A stretch of 50,041 nucleotides of DNA from Xanthomonas nasturtii. Its GTDB lineage: Bacteria > Pseudomonadota > Gammaproteobacteria > Xanthomonadales > Xanthomonadaceae. Below the pieces are notes generated by a model. It ran no database searches. It saw only the letters and a program-made list of their open reading frames with translations, and was not told where the DNA came from. The stretch's first letter is position 1; the number at the start of each line of letters is the position of its first letter. Both the position numbers and the translations under genes were made by a program. Below are positions 16,658-25,498 of this stretch, piece by piece. The DNA lies in NCBI RefSeq assembly GCF_001660815.1, contig NZ_LYMI01000029.1, forward strand, positions 1-50,041. Direction: 5' to 3'.

Positions 16658-16680
16658 AGCCAGCGGTCTATCCGCTGGCT
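16658..16680. promoter_or_regulatory. Candidate NAD-regulon operator upstream of nadM
   Basis: A perfect 9-bp inverted repeat, AGCCAGCGG (16658-16666) and CCGCTGGCT (16672-16680), is separated by TCTAT. It sits just upstream of the ribosome binding site of nadM and just downstream of a possible promoter. A near copy occurs at the same distance before nadV. As RNA it could also form a 5-prime hairpin, so a post-transcriptional role is an alternative. Confidence 0.6.
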
Positions 16681-16688
16681 TGGTGCAA

Positions 16689-16716
16689 ACGCTACGCCGA
16701 TGCGCGATAACGTCAA
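16689..16716 (-). promoter_or_regulatory. Possible promoter of nadM
   Basis: On the minus strand a -35-like TTGACG (16716-16711) is followed after 16 nt by a -10-like TAGCGT (16694-16689). Transcription from here would start close to the palindrome at 16658-16680, the usual geometry for repression. The -10 match is weak. Confidence 0.3.
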
Positions 16717-16795
16717 GCCGGCGCCATGTCGCAATGACATTTCGGTCATGCAGTCCAATTAGACTCGTCGACTGGTCCCTGAGGAATCCGCCTGC

Positions 16796-17662
16796 ATGCC
16801 ACGCCTGTCCTTTCGCGCTGTGTCACGTTCCTTGCTCGCGGCACTCGCGCTGCTGTGCATCGCCCTGCCTGCATGGGCTGCACCCGCGCCTGCGCCCTTG
16901 CGGGTGATGTCGTTCAATGTGCGCGTGCCGGTGGACACCGACGGCGACAAGCGCTGGAGCGTGCGCCGCACGGCGATGGTGGCATCGATCGAACACGCAC
17001 ACCCGGACGTGTTCGGAACGCAGGAGTTGGTGCAGGAACAGGCGCAGTATCTGGCTGCACAGCTGCCTGATTACCGTTGGTTCGGCAAAGGCCGCGACGC
17101 CGACGGCAACGGCGAACACGTGGGCGTGTTCTACGACAGCCGCACGTTGTCGGTGGTGGAATCGGGCGACTTCTGGCTATCGGAAACGCCACAGGTGCCG
17201 GGCAGCAGCAGCTGGAACACCGACCTGCCGCGCATGGTCACCTGGGCCTTGTTCGAACGCCGCAGCGACAAGCGCCGCTTTTACCTGTTGAACACCCACT
17301 TGCCGCATCGCGATCAAGACGAAGCCGCACGCGAACAGGGCGCACGCCTGATCCTGTCGCGCATCGCAACGCTTCCTGCCGATGTTCCGGTGGTACTGAC
17401 TGGCGACTTCAACAGCGATCCCGATCAGGGCACCTATCGCACATTGACCGCCGCGCTCGACGATGCGCGCACGCATGCCACAAAGCCGCAGGGCCCGGAA
17501 AAAACCTTCCAGGATTTCACCACGCAGCCAACCCGACGCATCGACTGGATCCTGTTCCGTGGCCTGACGCCTACGCGCTTCACCACCCTGGAGACGCGCC
17601 CGGGCGGCGTGCTTCCTTCCGATCATTATCCGGTGCTGGCCGAGTTTTCCTGGCCGCACTGA
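16796..17662 (+). CDS. Secreted endonuclease/exonuclease/phosphatase family protein
   Basis: A 288-residue exported hydrolase. The signal peptide spans residues 1-28, cleaved after AWA in PAWAAPAPAP. The EEP fold motifs appear in order: VMSFNVRV, VFGTQELVQEQ with the metal-binding Glu, LLNTHLPHRDQDEAAREQ, VVLTGDFNSDP, RRIDWILFRG and the catalytic PSDHYPVLAEF. This set covers the DNase I-like superfamily (nucleases, sphingomyelinases, inositol and lipid phosphatases), so the substrate cannot be assigned. Similar secreted proteins are common in plant-associated xanthomonads. It is divergent from nadM and convergent with prc, with a shared bidirectional terminator at 17783-17808. Confidence 0.88.
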   Translation: MPRLSFRAVSRSLLAALALLCIALPAWAAPAPAPLRVMSFNVRVPVDTDGDKRWSVRRTAMVASIEHAHPDVFGTQELVQEQAQYLAAQLPDYRWFGKGRDADGNGEHVGVFYDSRTLSVVESGDFWLSETPQVPGSSSWNTDLPRMVTWALFERRSDKRRFYLLNTHLPHRDQDEAAREQGARLILSRIATLPADVPVVLTGDFNSDPDQGTYRTLTAALDDARTHATKPQGPEKTFQDFTTQPTRRIDWILFRGLTPTRFTTLETRPGGVLPSDHYPVLAEFSWPH

Positions 17663-17782
17663 CATCGCTACGGCTTTGTTCTGCCGGTCTGAAGCAGCGC
17701 CCCTGCGTGCGATTGTGATGGCGGGAAGGCCAGGACCCTGCAGCCAAGCCGCAGGTCATCCGCTCTGGGGAGTACCAAAAGA

Positions 17783-17808
17783 AAAAGCCACCGCATGCGG
17801 TGGCTTTT
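17783..17808. terminator. Bidirectional intrinsic terminator
   Basis: A perfect 13-bp palindrome: AAAAGCCACCGCA (17783-17795) pairs with its complement at 17796-17808. The runs of A and T at the outer edges give a T-tract in both directions. It lies between the convergent endonuclease-family gene and prc, so it can end both transcripts. Confidence 0.85.
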
Positions 17809-17833
17809 CTACGGGACGAACATCCCGATGCGA

Positions 17834-20017
17834 TCAATCCGCCCAACGCCCCGGCGCGGTCGACTGCGGCAACACTTGCGCCGACAGAGGCTGGTCCTGC
17901 GCCAGCAGGCCCAGTGCGTCGGCCAGGATCGCCGCCGATTCATGCAGCAACGGATCCGGACGCTTTTCCGCGGCCTTTTCGCGGGCGGTGTCCTTGACGA
18001 TATCGCGCTCGTTACCGGTCAGGCCGTCATCGCTGTCTTCGGCAAGCGGATCCAGCGGCAGACCGAGTTGCTTGCGCACCTGCTGGCGGTCCTTGCGCTG
18101 CTGGTCCTGCTTCTGGCGCTCGGCAACGCGCTCGGCTTCGTTCAGCGAGATGTACTTCTTGGCCTTTTCATCGCGGAACTGCTTGACGTCTTCTTCCCAC
18201 CACTGGAATTCCTTGTCGGTAGCAATGCGTGCGGTGTGCAGCGCCTGCAACTTGGGTAGCAACGGCGCGAAGTTGCCGTATTGGGTGTGCGGCGCGGCGG
18301 CAATACGTGTCCACGGCAGCGCATTGTCGTAAGTGCTCTCGCCGAATTCGGTGGCATCCACGCTGGCCGGGAATGCAATATCCGGCACCACGCCCTTGTG
18401 CTGGGTACTGGAGCCGCTGACACGGAAGAACTGCGCGATCGTCAGCTTGACCTGCCCATAGCGCTGACCTTCTGCGGCCGGCCAGCGGTCCAGGTCGACG
18501 ATGTTCTGCACGGTGCCCTTGCCGAAGCTGGTTTCACCGATCACCAGGCCGCGACCGTAGTCCTGGATCGCACCGGCAAAGATCTCCGATGCCGACGCCG
18601 AACCGCGGTTGATCAACACGCCCAGTGGACCGTCCCACGCCACCTTGGGATTGCTGTCGCCATTGACGGTGACACGGCCGCCGGATTCGCGCACCTGCAC
18701 CACCGGCCCCTGCTCGATGAACAGCCCGGTGAGTTCGATCGCCTCATCCAGCGAACCACCACCGTTGTTGCGCAGGTCCAGCACCACGCCGTCGACCTTG
18801 TCGGTCTTGAAGCCGGCCAGCAGCTTGGCAACGTCGCGGGTCGCGGAGGCGTAATCGGTCGCGTTGCGACGACGGCCTTCGAAATCCTGGTAGAAGCCCG
18901 GCAGCTTGATGATGCCGATGCGACGTTCCGGCTCGCTGCCCTTGGCAGGCAGGGTGATGGTCTCGCCCTTGGCAGCCTGTTCGGCCAGACGCACCTTTTG
19001 CCGGGTCAGCGTCACCGTGCGATGCTTGCCATCGATGCCCGATTCGGCCGGGATGTACTCCAGGCGCACCTGGGTGTCCTTGCTGCCGCGGATCTTTGCC
19101 ACCACATCGTCGATGCGCCAGCCGATCACATCTTCAATCGCGCCGTTCTTGGCCTGGCCTACGCCGACGATACGGTCACCCGGCTTGAGCGTGCCATCCA
19201 CCGCTGCCGGACCGCCCGGGATCACCTCGCGGATCACCACCATGTCGTCCTGCTTCTGCAACTGCGCGCCGATGCCTTCCAGCGACAGCGACATCTGCTG
19301 GTTGAACGTCTCGGCAGTGCGCGGAGTGAAGTAATCGGTATGCGGGTCGACGGCGTTGGTATAGGCATTGACGAAGAACTGGAACACGTCCTCGCCCTTG
19401 AGCTGCTTGACCGAATCGGCCAGTGCCACGTACCGCTTGTCCAGCGTCTTGCGGATGTCTTCGGGCTTCTTGCCAGCCAGTTGCAGGCGCAGCCAGTCGT
19501 TCATCACCGACTGGCGCCACAACACATCCAACTGCTTGTCGTCTGCCGCCCACGGCACGTCCTTGCGGTCGTACTCGAACTTGTCGCTGCCGCTGAAATC
19601 GAAGTCCTGCTTGAGCAGGTCGCGTGCGTATTTGACGCGCTGGTCGACACGCTTCTTGTAGACCGAAAACACCTGGAACGCCGGCTCCAGATTGCCGCCG
19701 CGCAGTGCATCGCCCACGCCGGCCTGCAGTGGCGCAAAGCCGTCGATGTCGGCCTGGGTGAAGAACTGTTTGCCGCCATCCAGCGTTTCCAGATAGCGCT
19801 TGAACACGTCCTTGGACATCGCCTCGTCCAGCGTGCGCGGACGGTAGGCGTAGCGGCTATCGGACAGCAGGCCGTAGACGAGCTTGGTGGCCGTCGCCTG
19901 GTCGGGCGTGGCAGCGGCAGGCAACGCGGTATCGGCGCGCGCCAGCAATCCCATCGGAGTGGTCAACACCAGCGCCAACAGGCCGGCCTTCATGGACGCA
20001 GAAACGTTGTAGGTCAT
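17834..20017 (-). CDS. prc: Carboxy-terminal (tail-specific) processing protease Prc
   Basis: A 727-residue periplasmic protease of family S41A. The signal peptide ends near LLARA. A long N-terminal helical domain (about 40-230) precedes the PDZ domain around 240-330, with EGIGAQLQKQDDMVVIREVIPGGPA and LKPGDRIVGVGQ. The catalytic domain has GVVLDLRNNGGGSLDEAIELTG and the Ser in INRGSASASEIFAGAIQDYGR, with the Lys in GETSFGKGTVQ. A charged C-terminal DUF3340-type domain with ERQKQDQQRKDRQQVRK follows. Length and order match gammaproteobacterial Prc, which trims PBP3 and degrades the endopeptidase MepS. ATG 20017 is used; MKAG at 19993 would also give a signal peptide. It shares a terminator with the convergent gene at 16796-17662. 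Confidence 0.93.
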   Translation of the reverse strand: MTYNVSASMKAGLLALVLTTPMGLLARADTALPAAATPDQATATKLVYGLLSDSRYAYRPRTLDEAMSKDVFKRYLETLDGGKQFFTQADIDGFAPLQAGVGDALRGGNLEPAFQVFSVYKKRVDQRVKYARDLLKQDFDFSGSDKFEYDRKDVPWAADDKQLDVLWRQSVMNDWLRLQLAGKKPEDIRKTLDKRYVALADSVKQLKGEDVFQFFVNAYTNAVDPHTDYFTPRTAETFNQQMSLSLEGIGAQLQKQDDMVVIREVIPGGPAAVDGTLKPGDRIVGVGQAKNGAIEDVIGWRIDDVVAKIRGSKDTQVRLEYIPAESGIDGKHRTVTLTRQKVRLAEQAAKGETITLPAKGSEPERRIGIIKLPGFYQDFEGRRRNATDYASATRDVAKLLAGFKTDKVDGVVLDLRNNGGGSLDEAIELTGLFIEQGPVVQVRESGGRVTVNGDSNPKVAWDGPLGVLINRGSASASEIFAGAIQDYGRGLVIGETSFGKGTVQNIVDLDRWPAAEGQRYGQVKLTIAQFFRVSGSSTQHKGVVPDIAFPASVDATEFGESTYDNALPWTRIAAAPHTQYGNFAPLLPKLQALHTARIATDKEFQWWEEDVKQFRDEKAKKYISLNEAERVAERQKQDQQRKDRQQVRKQLGLPLDPLAEDSDDGLTGNERDIVKDTAREKAAEKRPDPLLHESAAILADALGLLAQDQPLSAQVLPQSTAPGRWAD

Positions 20018-20411
20018 CGAATGGCTCTCGGCACAGGGCCGATGAAAGGAAAGCGGTGAACGGATCAGACAGCATGACAGTGCCGAAAGTTGCTGGCGTT
20101 GTCATCCGCTGGCTGAATCAGCCTAGCGCCGGGCCTGTATCGGATTGTGAACGAGACCGCACCCTGCCACCTGGCGCCTGACGGGCCAGAGACGACGCGG
20201 CCCCGCGCAATGCACGGGGCCGACTGGATTGTTCGACCTGGAACAGATCTGGAATGGCGGACGCAGCGTCATCCGTGTTCGACGAATTGGCTACTGACGG
20301 CACACGCAAACCGCTGCTCCGGCGTGCCAGCCAAGCAACCGGCGAGCGGGAATCGAACCAACCGCCACTCACGAACGCACCGTGGCGGCCATCCGACCGC
20401 CAACCGATCAC
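20018..20411. other. Intergenic region between lipA and prc
   Basis: Nearly 400 bp without a supported gene. The right part lies downstream of lipA and the left part should carry the prc promoter. A GC-rich hairpin with an 8-bp stem (CGGCCCCG, 20198-20205, with 20215-20222) has no T-tract on either side and could be a weak terminator for lipA. A short segment around 20340-20365 resembles a tRNA T-arm, but no tRNA can be folded from it. Confidence 0.45.
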
Positions 20412-21425
20412 TCAGGCAGCGACGCCAGCGCCGGCCGCCTGACGATCGGCGTGATACGACGAGCGCACCATCGGCCCGGAGGCGACATGGCTGAAGCCCA
20501 GCGCGTTGCCGTACTCCTCCAGCGCCTTGTATTCCTCCGGCGTCCAGTAGCGCATGACCGGATGATGGTGCGGGGTCGGCTGCAGGTATTGGCCGATGGT
20601 GATCATGTCCACATCGTGCGCACGCAGGTCGCGCAAGGTGGCCTGCACCTGCTCCATCGTCTCGCCCAGGCCCAGCATGATGCCGGACTTGGTGGCGATC
20701 GACGAGTGCTGCGCCTTGAAGCGCTGCAGCAGCGTCAGCGACCACTGGTAGTCGGCACCGGGGCGCACGTTCGGGTACAGGTCCGGCACGGTTTCGATAT
20801 TGTGGTTGAACACGTCCGGCGGGCTCAGCGCCAGGATTTCCAGCGCGCGGTCCATACGGCCCTTGCCGCGGAAATCCGGGGTCAGGATCTCGATCCGGGT
20901 CTTGGGCGAACTGACCCGGATCGCCGAGATGCAGTCGACGAAATGCTGCGCACCACCGTCGCGCAGATCGTCGCGATCCACGCTGGTCACCACCACGTAT
21001 TTCAGGCCCATGTCGGCCACCGTGGCGGCCAGGCTGGCCGGCTCGCTGGCATCGGGCGGCTTGGGCCGGCCGTGCGCCACATCGCAGAACGAACAGCGCC
21101 GCGTGCACACCTCGCCCAGGATCATGAAGGTCGCGGTGCCGTGGCTGAAGCACTCGTGGATGTTCGGGCAGCTGGCCTCTTCGCACACCGTGACCAGGCG
21201 GTTTTCGCGCAGTTTGGCCTTGAGGTTCTGCACCGCATTGCCGGAGGGAATCCGCACCCGGATCCACGACGGCTTGCGCAGCACCGGTGCATCGACGAAC
21301 TGCACCGGCGAGCGATTGATCTTGTCGCCACCGATCTGCTTGACGCCGGTCTGCAGCGGCGCAGGCGCGGCGGTGTCGCCGGAGACGACCTGCAAGGGGA
21401 TGGAACGGGCGATAGGTTGGGTCAT
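20412..21425 (-). CDS. lipA: Lipoyl synthase
   Basis: A 337-residue radical SAM enzyme that inserts two sulfurs into protein-bound octanoyl groups to form lipoate. The auxiliary [4Fe-4S] cluster ligands are C81, C86 and C92 in [15 protein letters not shown]. The radical SAM cluster ligands are C107, C111 and C114 in [15 protein letters not shown]. The C-terminal RSSYHAD provides the conserved serine ligand of the auxiliary cluster. The start at ATG 21425 gives a 30-40 residue variable N-terminus, usual for proteobacterial LipA. lipB lies 14 bp upstream and ybeD overlaps lipB, the standard ybeD-lipB-lipA operon. Confidence 0.97.
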   Translation of the reverse strand: MTQPIARSIPLQVVSGDTAAPAPLQTGVKQIGGDKINRSPVQFVDAPVLRKPSWIRVRIPSGNAVQNLKAKLRENRLVTVCEEASCPNIHECFSHGTATFMILGEVCTRRCSFCDVAHGRPKPPDASEPASLAATVADMGLKYVVVTSVDRDDLRDGGAQHFVDCISAIRVSSPKTRIEILTPDFRGKGRMDRALEILALSPPDVFNHNIETVPDLYPNVRPGADYQWSLTLLQRFKAQHSSIATKSGIMLGLGETMEQVQATLRDLRAHDVDMITIGQYLQPTPHHHPVMRYWTPEEYKALEEYGNALGFSHVASGPMVRSSYHADRQAAGAGVAA

Positions 21426-21439
21426 GTCGGTACGGGCGC

Positions 21440-22138
21440 TCAGGCCGGAAGCGAAAGGTCGGGCAACGCGGAAACAGGCTGCAATACGAGACCGAACTGG
21501 CGCGCCAGCTGTTCGAGCAGCACCGCCTTGACGGCGTCCATCCCGGAGGGGCCGCCCAAGTCTAGCACCGAGGTCACCTGCAGGCCCTGGTAGCCGCACG
21601 GGTTGATGCGGTGGAACGGCTCCAGATCCATCGCCACATTGAACGAGAGCCCGTGGAAGGTGCAGCCGCGCCGCACCCGGATGCCCAGCGCGGCGATCTT
21701 GGCATCGCCCACATACACGCCGGGCGCACCATCGCGGCGCTCGGCCACGATATTCCATTCGTCCAGGGTATCGATCAGCGCCTGCTCGATCTTGCACACG
21801 TAGTCGCGCACACCGATCTTGAGCCGACGCAGATCCAGCAGCGGGTAGATCACCAGCTGGCCTGGGCCGTGGTAGGTCACCTGACCGCCGCGATCGACCT
21901 GCAGCACCGGAATCTCGCCCGGCGCCAGCACGTGCTCGGGTTTGCCTGCCTGGCCGAGCGTAAACACCGGGGCATGCTCGACCACCCAGACTTCGTCTGC
22001 GGTGTGCTCATCGCGCGCATCGGTGAAACGCTGCATTGCGCGCCACACCGGGCTGTAGTCCTGCCGGCCGAGATCGCGCACGTGCGCCGGCAAGCCAAGC
22101 TGCGATGTGACCACCGGCTCGGCCGCTACAGCGTCCAC
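21440..22138 (-). CDS. lipB: Octanoyl-[acyl carrier protein]-protein N-octanoyltransferase
   Basis: A 232-residue cytoplasmic enzyme that moves octanoate from ACP to the lipoyl domains of 2-oxoacid dehydrogenases and the glycine cleavage H protein. [21 protein letters not shown] is the hallmark of LipB. The catalytic dyad is K147 ([12 protein letters not shown]) and C181 (INPCGYQGL). The start is GTG 22138, which lies inside the last 13 bp of ybeD, indicating translational coupling. The product's substrate is handed to LipA, encoded 14 bp downstream. Confidence 0.96.
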   Translation of the reverse strand: MDAVAAEPVVTSQLGLPAHVRDLGRQDYSPVWRAMQRFTDARDEHTADEVWVVEHAPVFTLGQAGKPEHVLAPGEIPVLQVDRGGQVTYHGPGQLVIYPLLDLRRLKIGVRDYVCKIEQALIDTLDEWNIVAERRDGAPGVYVGDAKIAALGIRVRRGCTFHGLSFNVAMDLEPFHRINPCGYQGLQVTSVLDLGGPSGMDAVKAVLLEQLARQFGLVLQPVSALPDLSLPA

Positions 22139-22404
22139 TTCACTTCCGGATGGTCGCGCAGCGCCTGATGCGCAGCGTCGAACTGCTCCCGGCTCTCGGC
22201 GCGAAAGCCGATCTTGACCGAGACATATTTGCCGCTGGAAGAATGCTTCCAGCTAACGGCTTCCTGCAGCAGCTCCACGCCAGTGGCGGCAAGCAGACGC
22301 GGAAGTTCGGTTTCCAGCCCGCGTTCGGCCGTGCCCATGGCGCTAAGCTCGAAGGTGCCGGGAAACTGAAAGCCGTGATCGGGGTTGTCGGTGCTGATGT
22401 CCAT
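22126..22404 (-). CDS. ybeD: YbeD/DUF493 family protein
   Basis: A 92-residue protein of the YbeD (DUF493) family. The pattern [13 protein letters not shown], then a middle helix and [20 protein letters not shown], followed by [11 protein letters not shown] at the very end, matches the ACT-like ferredoxin-fold of E. coli YbeD, including the conserved C-terminal V..(V/L)L. Its function is unsettled; it has been thought to regulate or assist lipoate metabolism because of the invariant linkage to lipB-lipA, as here with a 13-bp overlap. ATG 22404 is chosen because it matches family length; the frame extends upstream without similarity. Confidence 0.9.
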   Translation of the reverse strand: MDISTDNPDHGFQFPGTFELSAMGTAERGLETELPRLLAATGVELLQEAVSWKHSSSGKYVSVKIGFRAESREQFDAAHQALRDHPEVKWTL

Positions 22405-22664
22405 CGCCCCATTATCGGGCCGGAGATAGGCAAACCCAAGCCTTGCCACCGATCAGACCGCCCAGCATCCGCGCCAGCACCACCACACTTTCCGCAATGC
22501 GATGCGATTACCGTGATGGACCGAACACAGCTACGCGCGCGCGGCAATGCTGTAGCGAACCGAAGCGGCAGAGAACGCGCTCGCTGGCACGCACTTCACA
22601 CGGCGCAGCAGCGCACGCAGGCACCTTTCTGAGCTCAGCCCTTCTTCCACTGCCCAGGCCCTCC

Positions 22665-23726
22665 ATGCTTAGACCGCGCGCGTTGTCTGCTGCCCTGCTG
22701 CTTTCTCTTTCCGGGCTGTCGCTGCCGGCCCTGGCGGTGGATCAGTGCGATTCCAGCCGGCTGGGACGTACGCCGCCCGCGGTGAATTTCCGGGTCGATA
22801 ACGACCTGTTCGGCGGCGAAGATCAGGATCAGGGCTATTCCAACGGTGCGGTGCTGACCCTGGTGTCGCCGAACCTGGTTGATTACACCGACGACCCGTG
22901 CCTGCCGCGCACCGCGCGCTGGGTCAACAGCTACCTGGAGCGACTGCATCCGGGCGAGTTCGACCAGCAGAACATGGTGTTCTCGATCGGCCAGGCCATC
23001 TTTACCCCGACCGATTACACCCGCCGCGACGTGATCCCGGACGACCGCCCGTATGCGGGCATCCTGCTGGCGAGCTTCGGCTACAACGCGCGCAACGACG
23101 CGCACCTGCGGACCACCCAGCTGCAGATCGGCGTGGTCGGCCCGTGGGCCTTTGCGCAGGAGGCGCAGGATGCGATCCACGATGCGCTCGGCGACGAGAA
23201 GTTCCAGGGTTGGGACAACCAGTTGCACAACGAGCCGCTGATCAATCTGGTGCACGAGCGCATGCGCCGCTGGCCGGCCGACGCCAGCGGCAATGCCGGC
23301 GGTTTCGGCTGGGACTTCATTTCGCACTGGGGCGGCGCGGTCGGCAACATGGCTACGCATCTGAATGCCGGCGGCGAAGCGCGCTTCGGCTGGAAACTGC
23401 CGGACGACTTCGGCAGCACGCCCACCCGCCCGGCAGGCGAAAACACTGCGCCAAGCCGCTTGGGACGCGCCAGCGGCTGGTCGGGGCATGTGTTTCTGAC
23501 CACCGATGCGCGCTGGGTGATCCGCGACATCACCCTGGACGGCAACACCTTCCGCAGCAGCCACAGCGTGGACAAGCGCCCGTTCGTGGGCGACGTGGGC
23601 TACGGCCTGGCGGTGATGTACGGGCGCTGGAAATTTGCCATTGCCCGCTACCACCGCACCCGCGAATTCGAGACCCAGCGCGAGACGCCGGTGTATGGCA
23701 GCTTCACGATCAGTCGGATGCTCTGA
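22665..23726 (+). CDS. LpxR-type lipid A deacylase family outer-membrane protein (DUF2219)
   Basis: A 353-residue outer-membrane barrel enzyme candidate. The signal peptide ends near PALA (residue 24). The family motif VNFRVDNDLFGG, then DQGYSNGAVLTL, gives N46/D47 and S59/N60. The second motif GVVGPWAFAQEAQ ends in H172 (AIHDAL) and is followed by GWDNQLHNEP. In Salmonella LpxR the equivalent N-D pair and His form the calcium-dependent active site removing the 3-prime acyloxyacyl group of lipid A. The residues appear conserved, but xanthomonad activity is inferred. The C-terminus ends GSFTISRML, with the aromatic/hydrophobic last strand expected for a barrel. It is oriented against the surrounding wall-synthesis genes and shares a terminator with dacC. 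Confidence 0.82.
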   Translation: MLRPRALSAALLLSLSGLSLPALAVDQCDSSRLGRTPPAVNFRVDNDLFGGEDQDQGYSNGAVLTLVSPNLVDYTDDPCLPRTARWVNSYLERLHPGEFDQQNMVFSIGQAIFTPTDYTRRDVIPDDRPYAGILLASFGYNARNDAHLRTTQLQIGVVGPWAFAQEAQDAIHDALGDEKFQGWDNQLHNEPLINLVHERMRRWPADASGNAGGFGWDFISHWGGAVGNMATHLNAGGEARFGWKLPDDFGSTPTRPAGENTAPSRLGRASGWSGHVFLTTDARWVIRDITLDGNTFRSSHSVDKRPFVGDVGYGLAVMYGRWKFAIARYHRTREFETQRETPVYGSFTISRML

Positions 23727-23834
23727 GGGTTGGGATTGGGGAGTCGGGATTGGGGAGTCGTAGGAGCGGACTGCTGGCGACTCGCCACTGCTCCGGCTTT
23801 TACCAATCCCGAATGCCGAATCCCCAATTCCCGC
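23727..23834. repeat. Intergenic repeat with inverted G-rich/C-rich arms
   Basis: The left arm (about 23729-23760) consists of repeats of GGGATTGGGGAGTC type. The right arm (about 23805-23832) has the complementary AATCCCGAATGCCGAATCCCC type, with about 45 bp between. The same architecture occurs at 35130-35285 and 49034-49140, so this is a dispersed family. It contains no coding frame. Confidence 0.7.
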
Positions 23835-23868
23835 AAAGAAAAAGCCGGCGAAAGCCGGCTTTTTCTTT
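23835..23868. terminator. Bidirectional intrinsic terminator between lpxR-like gene and dacC
   Basis: A 15-bp perfect stem: AAAGAAAAAGCCGGC (23835-23849) pairs with 23854-23868, with a GAAA tetraloop on the plus strand. The A and T runs supply a T-tract in both directions. It sits between two convergent genes. Confidence 0.9.
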
Positions 23869-23871
23869 GGA

Positions 23872-25077
23872 TCACTCCGATTCCCACCACATCCAGAACG
23901 CATCCCAGAGGCGCTTGAAGAACCCGCCCTCTTCGACGGCGTTGATCGCCACCAGCGGTGCCTGGGCGATGATCTTGCCGTCCAGGCTGACCTTGACGGT
24001 GCCGATCTGCTGGCCCTGCTTGATCGGTGCCTGCAGATTCTTGGCCACTTCCATGCTCGGCTTGAGGTCGTTGTAGCGGCCGCGCTGCAGGCTGACCAGC
24101 AGCGGCTGCGCCACGCCAAGCTGCACTTCGTCCTGCTGGCCCTTCCATACTTTCTGCTTGGTTACGACCTTGCCGGGCGCGTACAGGCTGTGGGTTTCGA
24201 AGAAGCGGAAGCCCCAGTTGAGCAGCGCCAGGCTGTCGGTGGCGCGCTGTTCTTCGGAGCTGTCGCCCATGACCACGGCGATCAGGCGCTGGTCGCCACG
24301 CTTGGCCGAGCTGAGCAGGCAGTACCCGGCCTCGGAGGTATGGCCGGTCTTGATGCCGTCCACCGCCGGGTCGCGCCACAGCAGCCGGTTACGGTTGCTC
24401 TGCTTGATGCTGCCGACCTGGAATTCCTTGATCTTGTTGTAGGCGTAGGTCTCCGGGTAATCGCGCACCATCGCGCGGCCCAGCATGGCCAGATCGAAGG
24501 CGGTGGAGTGATGCCCCTCGGCACTCAGGCCGTGCGCATTGACGAAGTACGAATCCTTCATGCCGATCTTGGCGGCGTAGCTGTTCATCAGCGAGGCGAA
24601 GGCTTCTTCGCTGCCGGCGACATGCTCGGCCAGCGCAATCGCGGCATCGTTGCCGGACTGGATCGCCATGCCTTTTTCCATGTCTTCCAGACGCGCCGTC
24701 TGGTTGACCGGGAAGCCACTGTAGCTGCCGTCGGTGCCCGCGCCGCCTTCGCGCCAGGCGCGTTCGCTCATCATGACCTGGTCGTCGCGCTTGACCTTGC
24801 CGTTCTTGATTTCGGCAGCGACCACGTACGACGTCATCACCTTGGTGATGCTGGCCGGCGCCAGTTGCTGGTGGATGTTCTCACCGGCCAGCACCTGCCC
24901 GGTGGCGTAGTCCATCAGGATCCAGGACTTGGACACCGCCGGGGCGGGTGCCGGCGGCACCGGCAAGGCGGCCGGGGCCGCAGCCACGGCGGGAGTCGGC
25001 TGCGGCGCGGGTGTCTGGGCGCAGACCAGGCCGAAGGCGAACGTGGCCACGGCAGCGGCGGCGAAGCGGAATTTCAT
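23872..25077 (-). CDS. dacC: D-alanyl-D-alanine carboxypeptidase (PBP5/6 type)
   Basis: A 401-residue periplasmic serine peptidase (S11). The signal peptide ends at about residue 20. A Pro/Ala linker of roughly 25 residues follows, longer than in E. coli DacA. The catalytic motifs are S76-I-T-K79, S141-G-N and K243-T-G. A C-terminal beta domain is followed by the terminal FFKRLWDAFWMWWES, an amphipathic aromatic helix that anchors the enzyme to the inner membrane. It removes the terminal D-Ala from pentapeptides and controls cross-linking and cell shape. Upstream lies rlpA, as in the conserved mltB-rlpA-dac-ybeD-lipB-lipA order, but here 421 bp separate them. The stop is 3 bp from the shared terminator stem. 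The exact paralogue name (dacA or dacC) is convention. Confidence 0.93.
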   Translation of the reverse strand: MKFRFAAAAVATFAFGLVCAQTPAPQPTPAVAAAPAALPVPPAPAPAVSKSWILMDYATGQVLAGENIHQQLAPASITKVMTSYVVAAEIKNGKVKRDDQVMMSERAWREGGAGTDGSYSGFPVNQTARLEDMEKGMAIQSGNDAAIALAEHVAGSEEAFASLMNSYAAKIGMKDSYFVNAHGLSAEGHHSTAFDLAMLGRAMVRDYPETYAYNKIKEFQVGSIKQSNRNRLLWRDPAVDGIKTGHTSEAGYCLLSSAKRGDQRLIAVVMGDSSEEQRATDSLALLNWGFRFFETHSLYAPGKVVTKQKVWKGQQDEVQLGVAQPLLVSLQRGRYNDLKPSMEVAKNLQAPIKQGQQIGTVKVSLDGKIIAQAPLVAINAVEEGGFFKRLWDAFWMWWESE

Positions 25078-25498
25078 TGAAGAACGACTCCTGACGGGCC
25101 CGAAAGCTGGGCAATGCGAAATTGTAAGGCGCCACGGCGATCAGGGCGACGCGTTGCCGGATGTGCGCGCCTGCGCAGTTCAGCGATGCAGGTGTGCTGT
25201 CCGCACGCCTGTGGCGTCTGCGCAGCGCAGTTGAAGGCGCCGCGCACGTCGTGGGCGTTGCGGACTGCGGGTTGGACCGGCCGACCATGGCGCTCGGTCG
25301 TCAGCTGGATGCACGCGACGCACGGCGAGCAGAGCGCGCGGGCGCATGCCGATTGCGGTCTTTGCCGCACCCGCATTGGAGGTGGGCAATGGTTCGCCAG
25401 CCGATCCTGATCGCCCGGCCGTGTCCGGTACAGCCATGCAGCCGGCGCGCGCACGCGATGCGCTCACGCTTGATTGGCGAACCCAGACCCGCTCGCGC
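25078..25498. other. Intergenic region between rlpA and dacC
   Basis: About 420 bp on the dacC promoter side. Several high-GC open frames run through it on both strands, but none shows family motifs or a ribosome binding site. I see no terminator hairpin after rlpA and no repeat. The length is unusual for two genes that are adjacent in most gammaproteobacteria, so an eroded gene cannot be excluded. Confidence 0.4.

Noticed and set aside
20335..20370. tRNA-like T-arm segment (GGTTCGATTCCCGCT on the minus strand) downstream of lipA
   Set aside because: The flanking stems do not pair as a T-arm, and no acceptor, anticodon or D-arm can be drawn around it.
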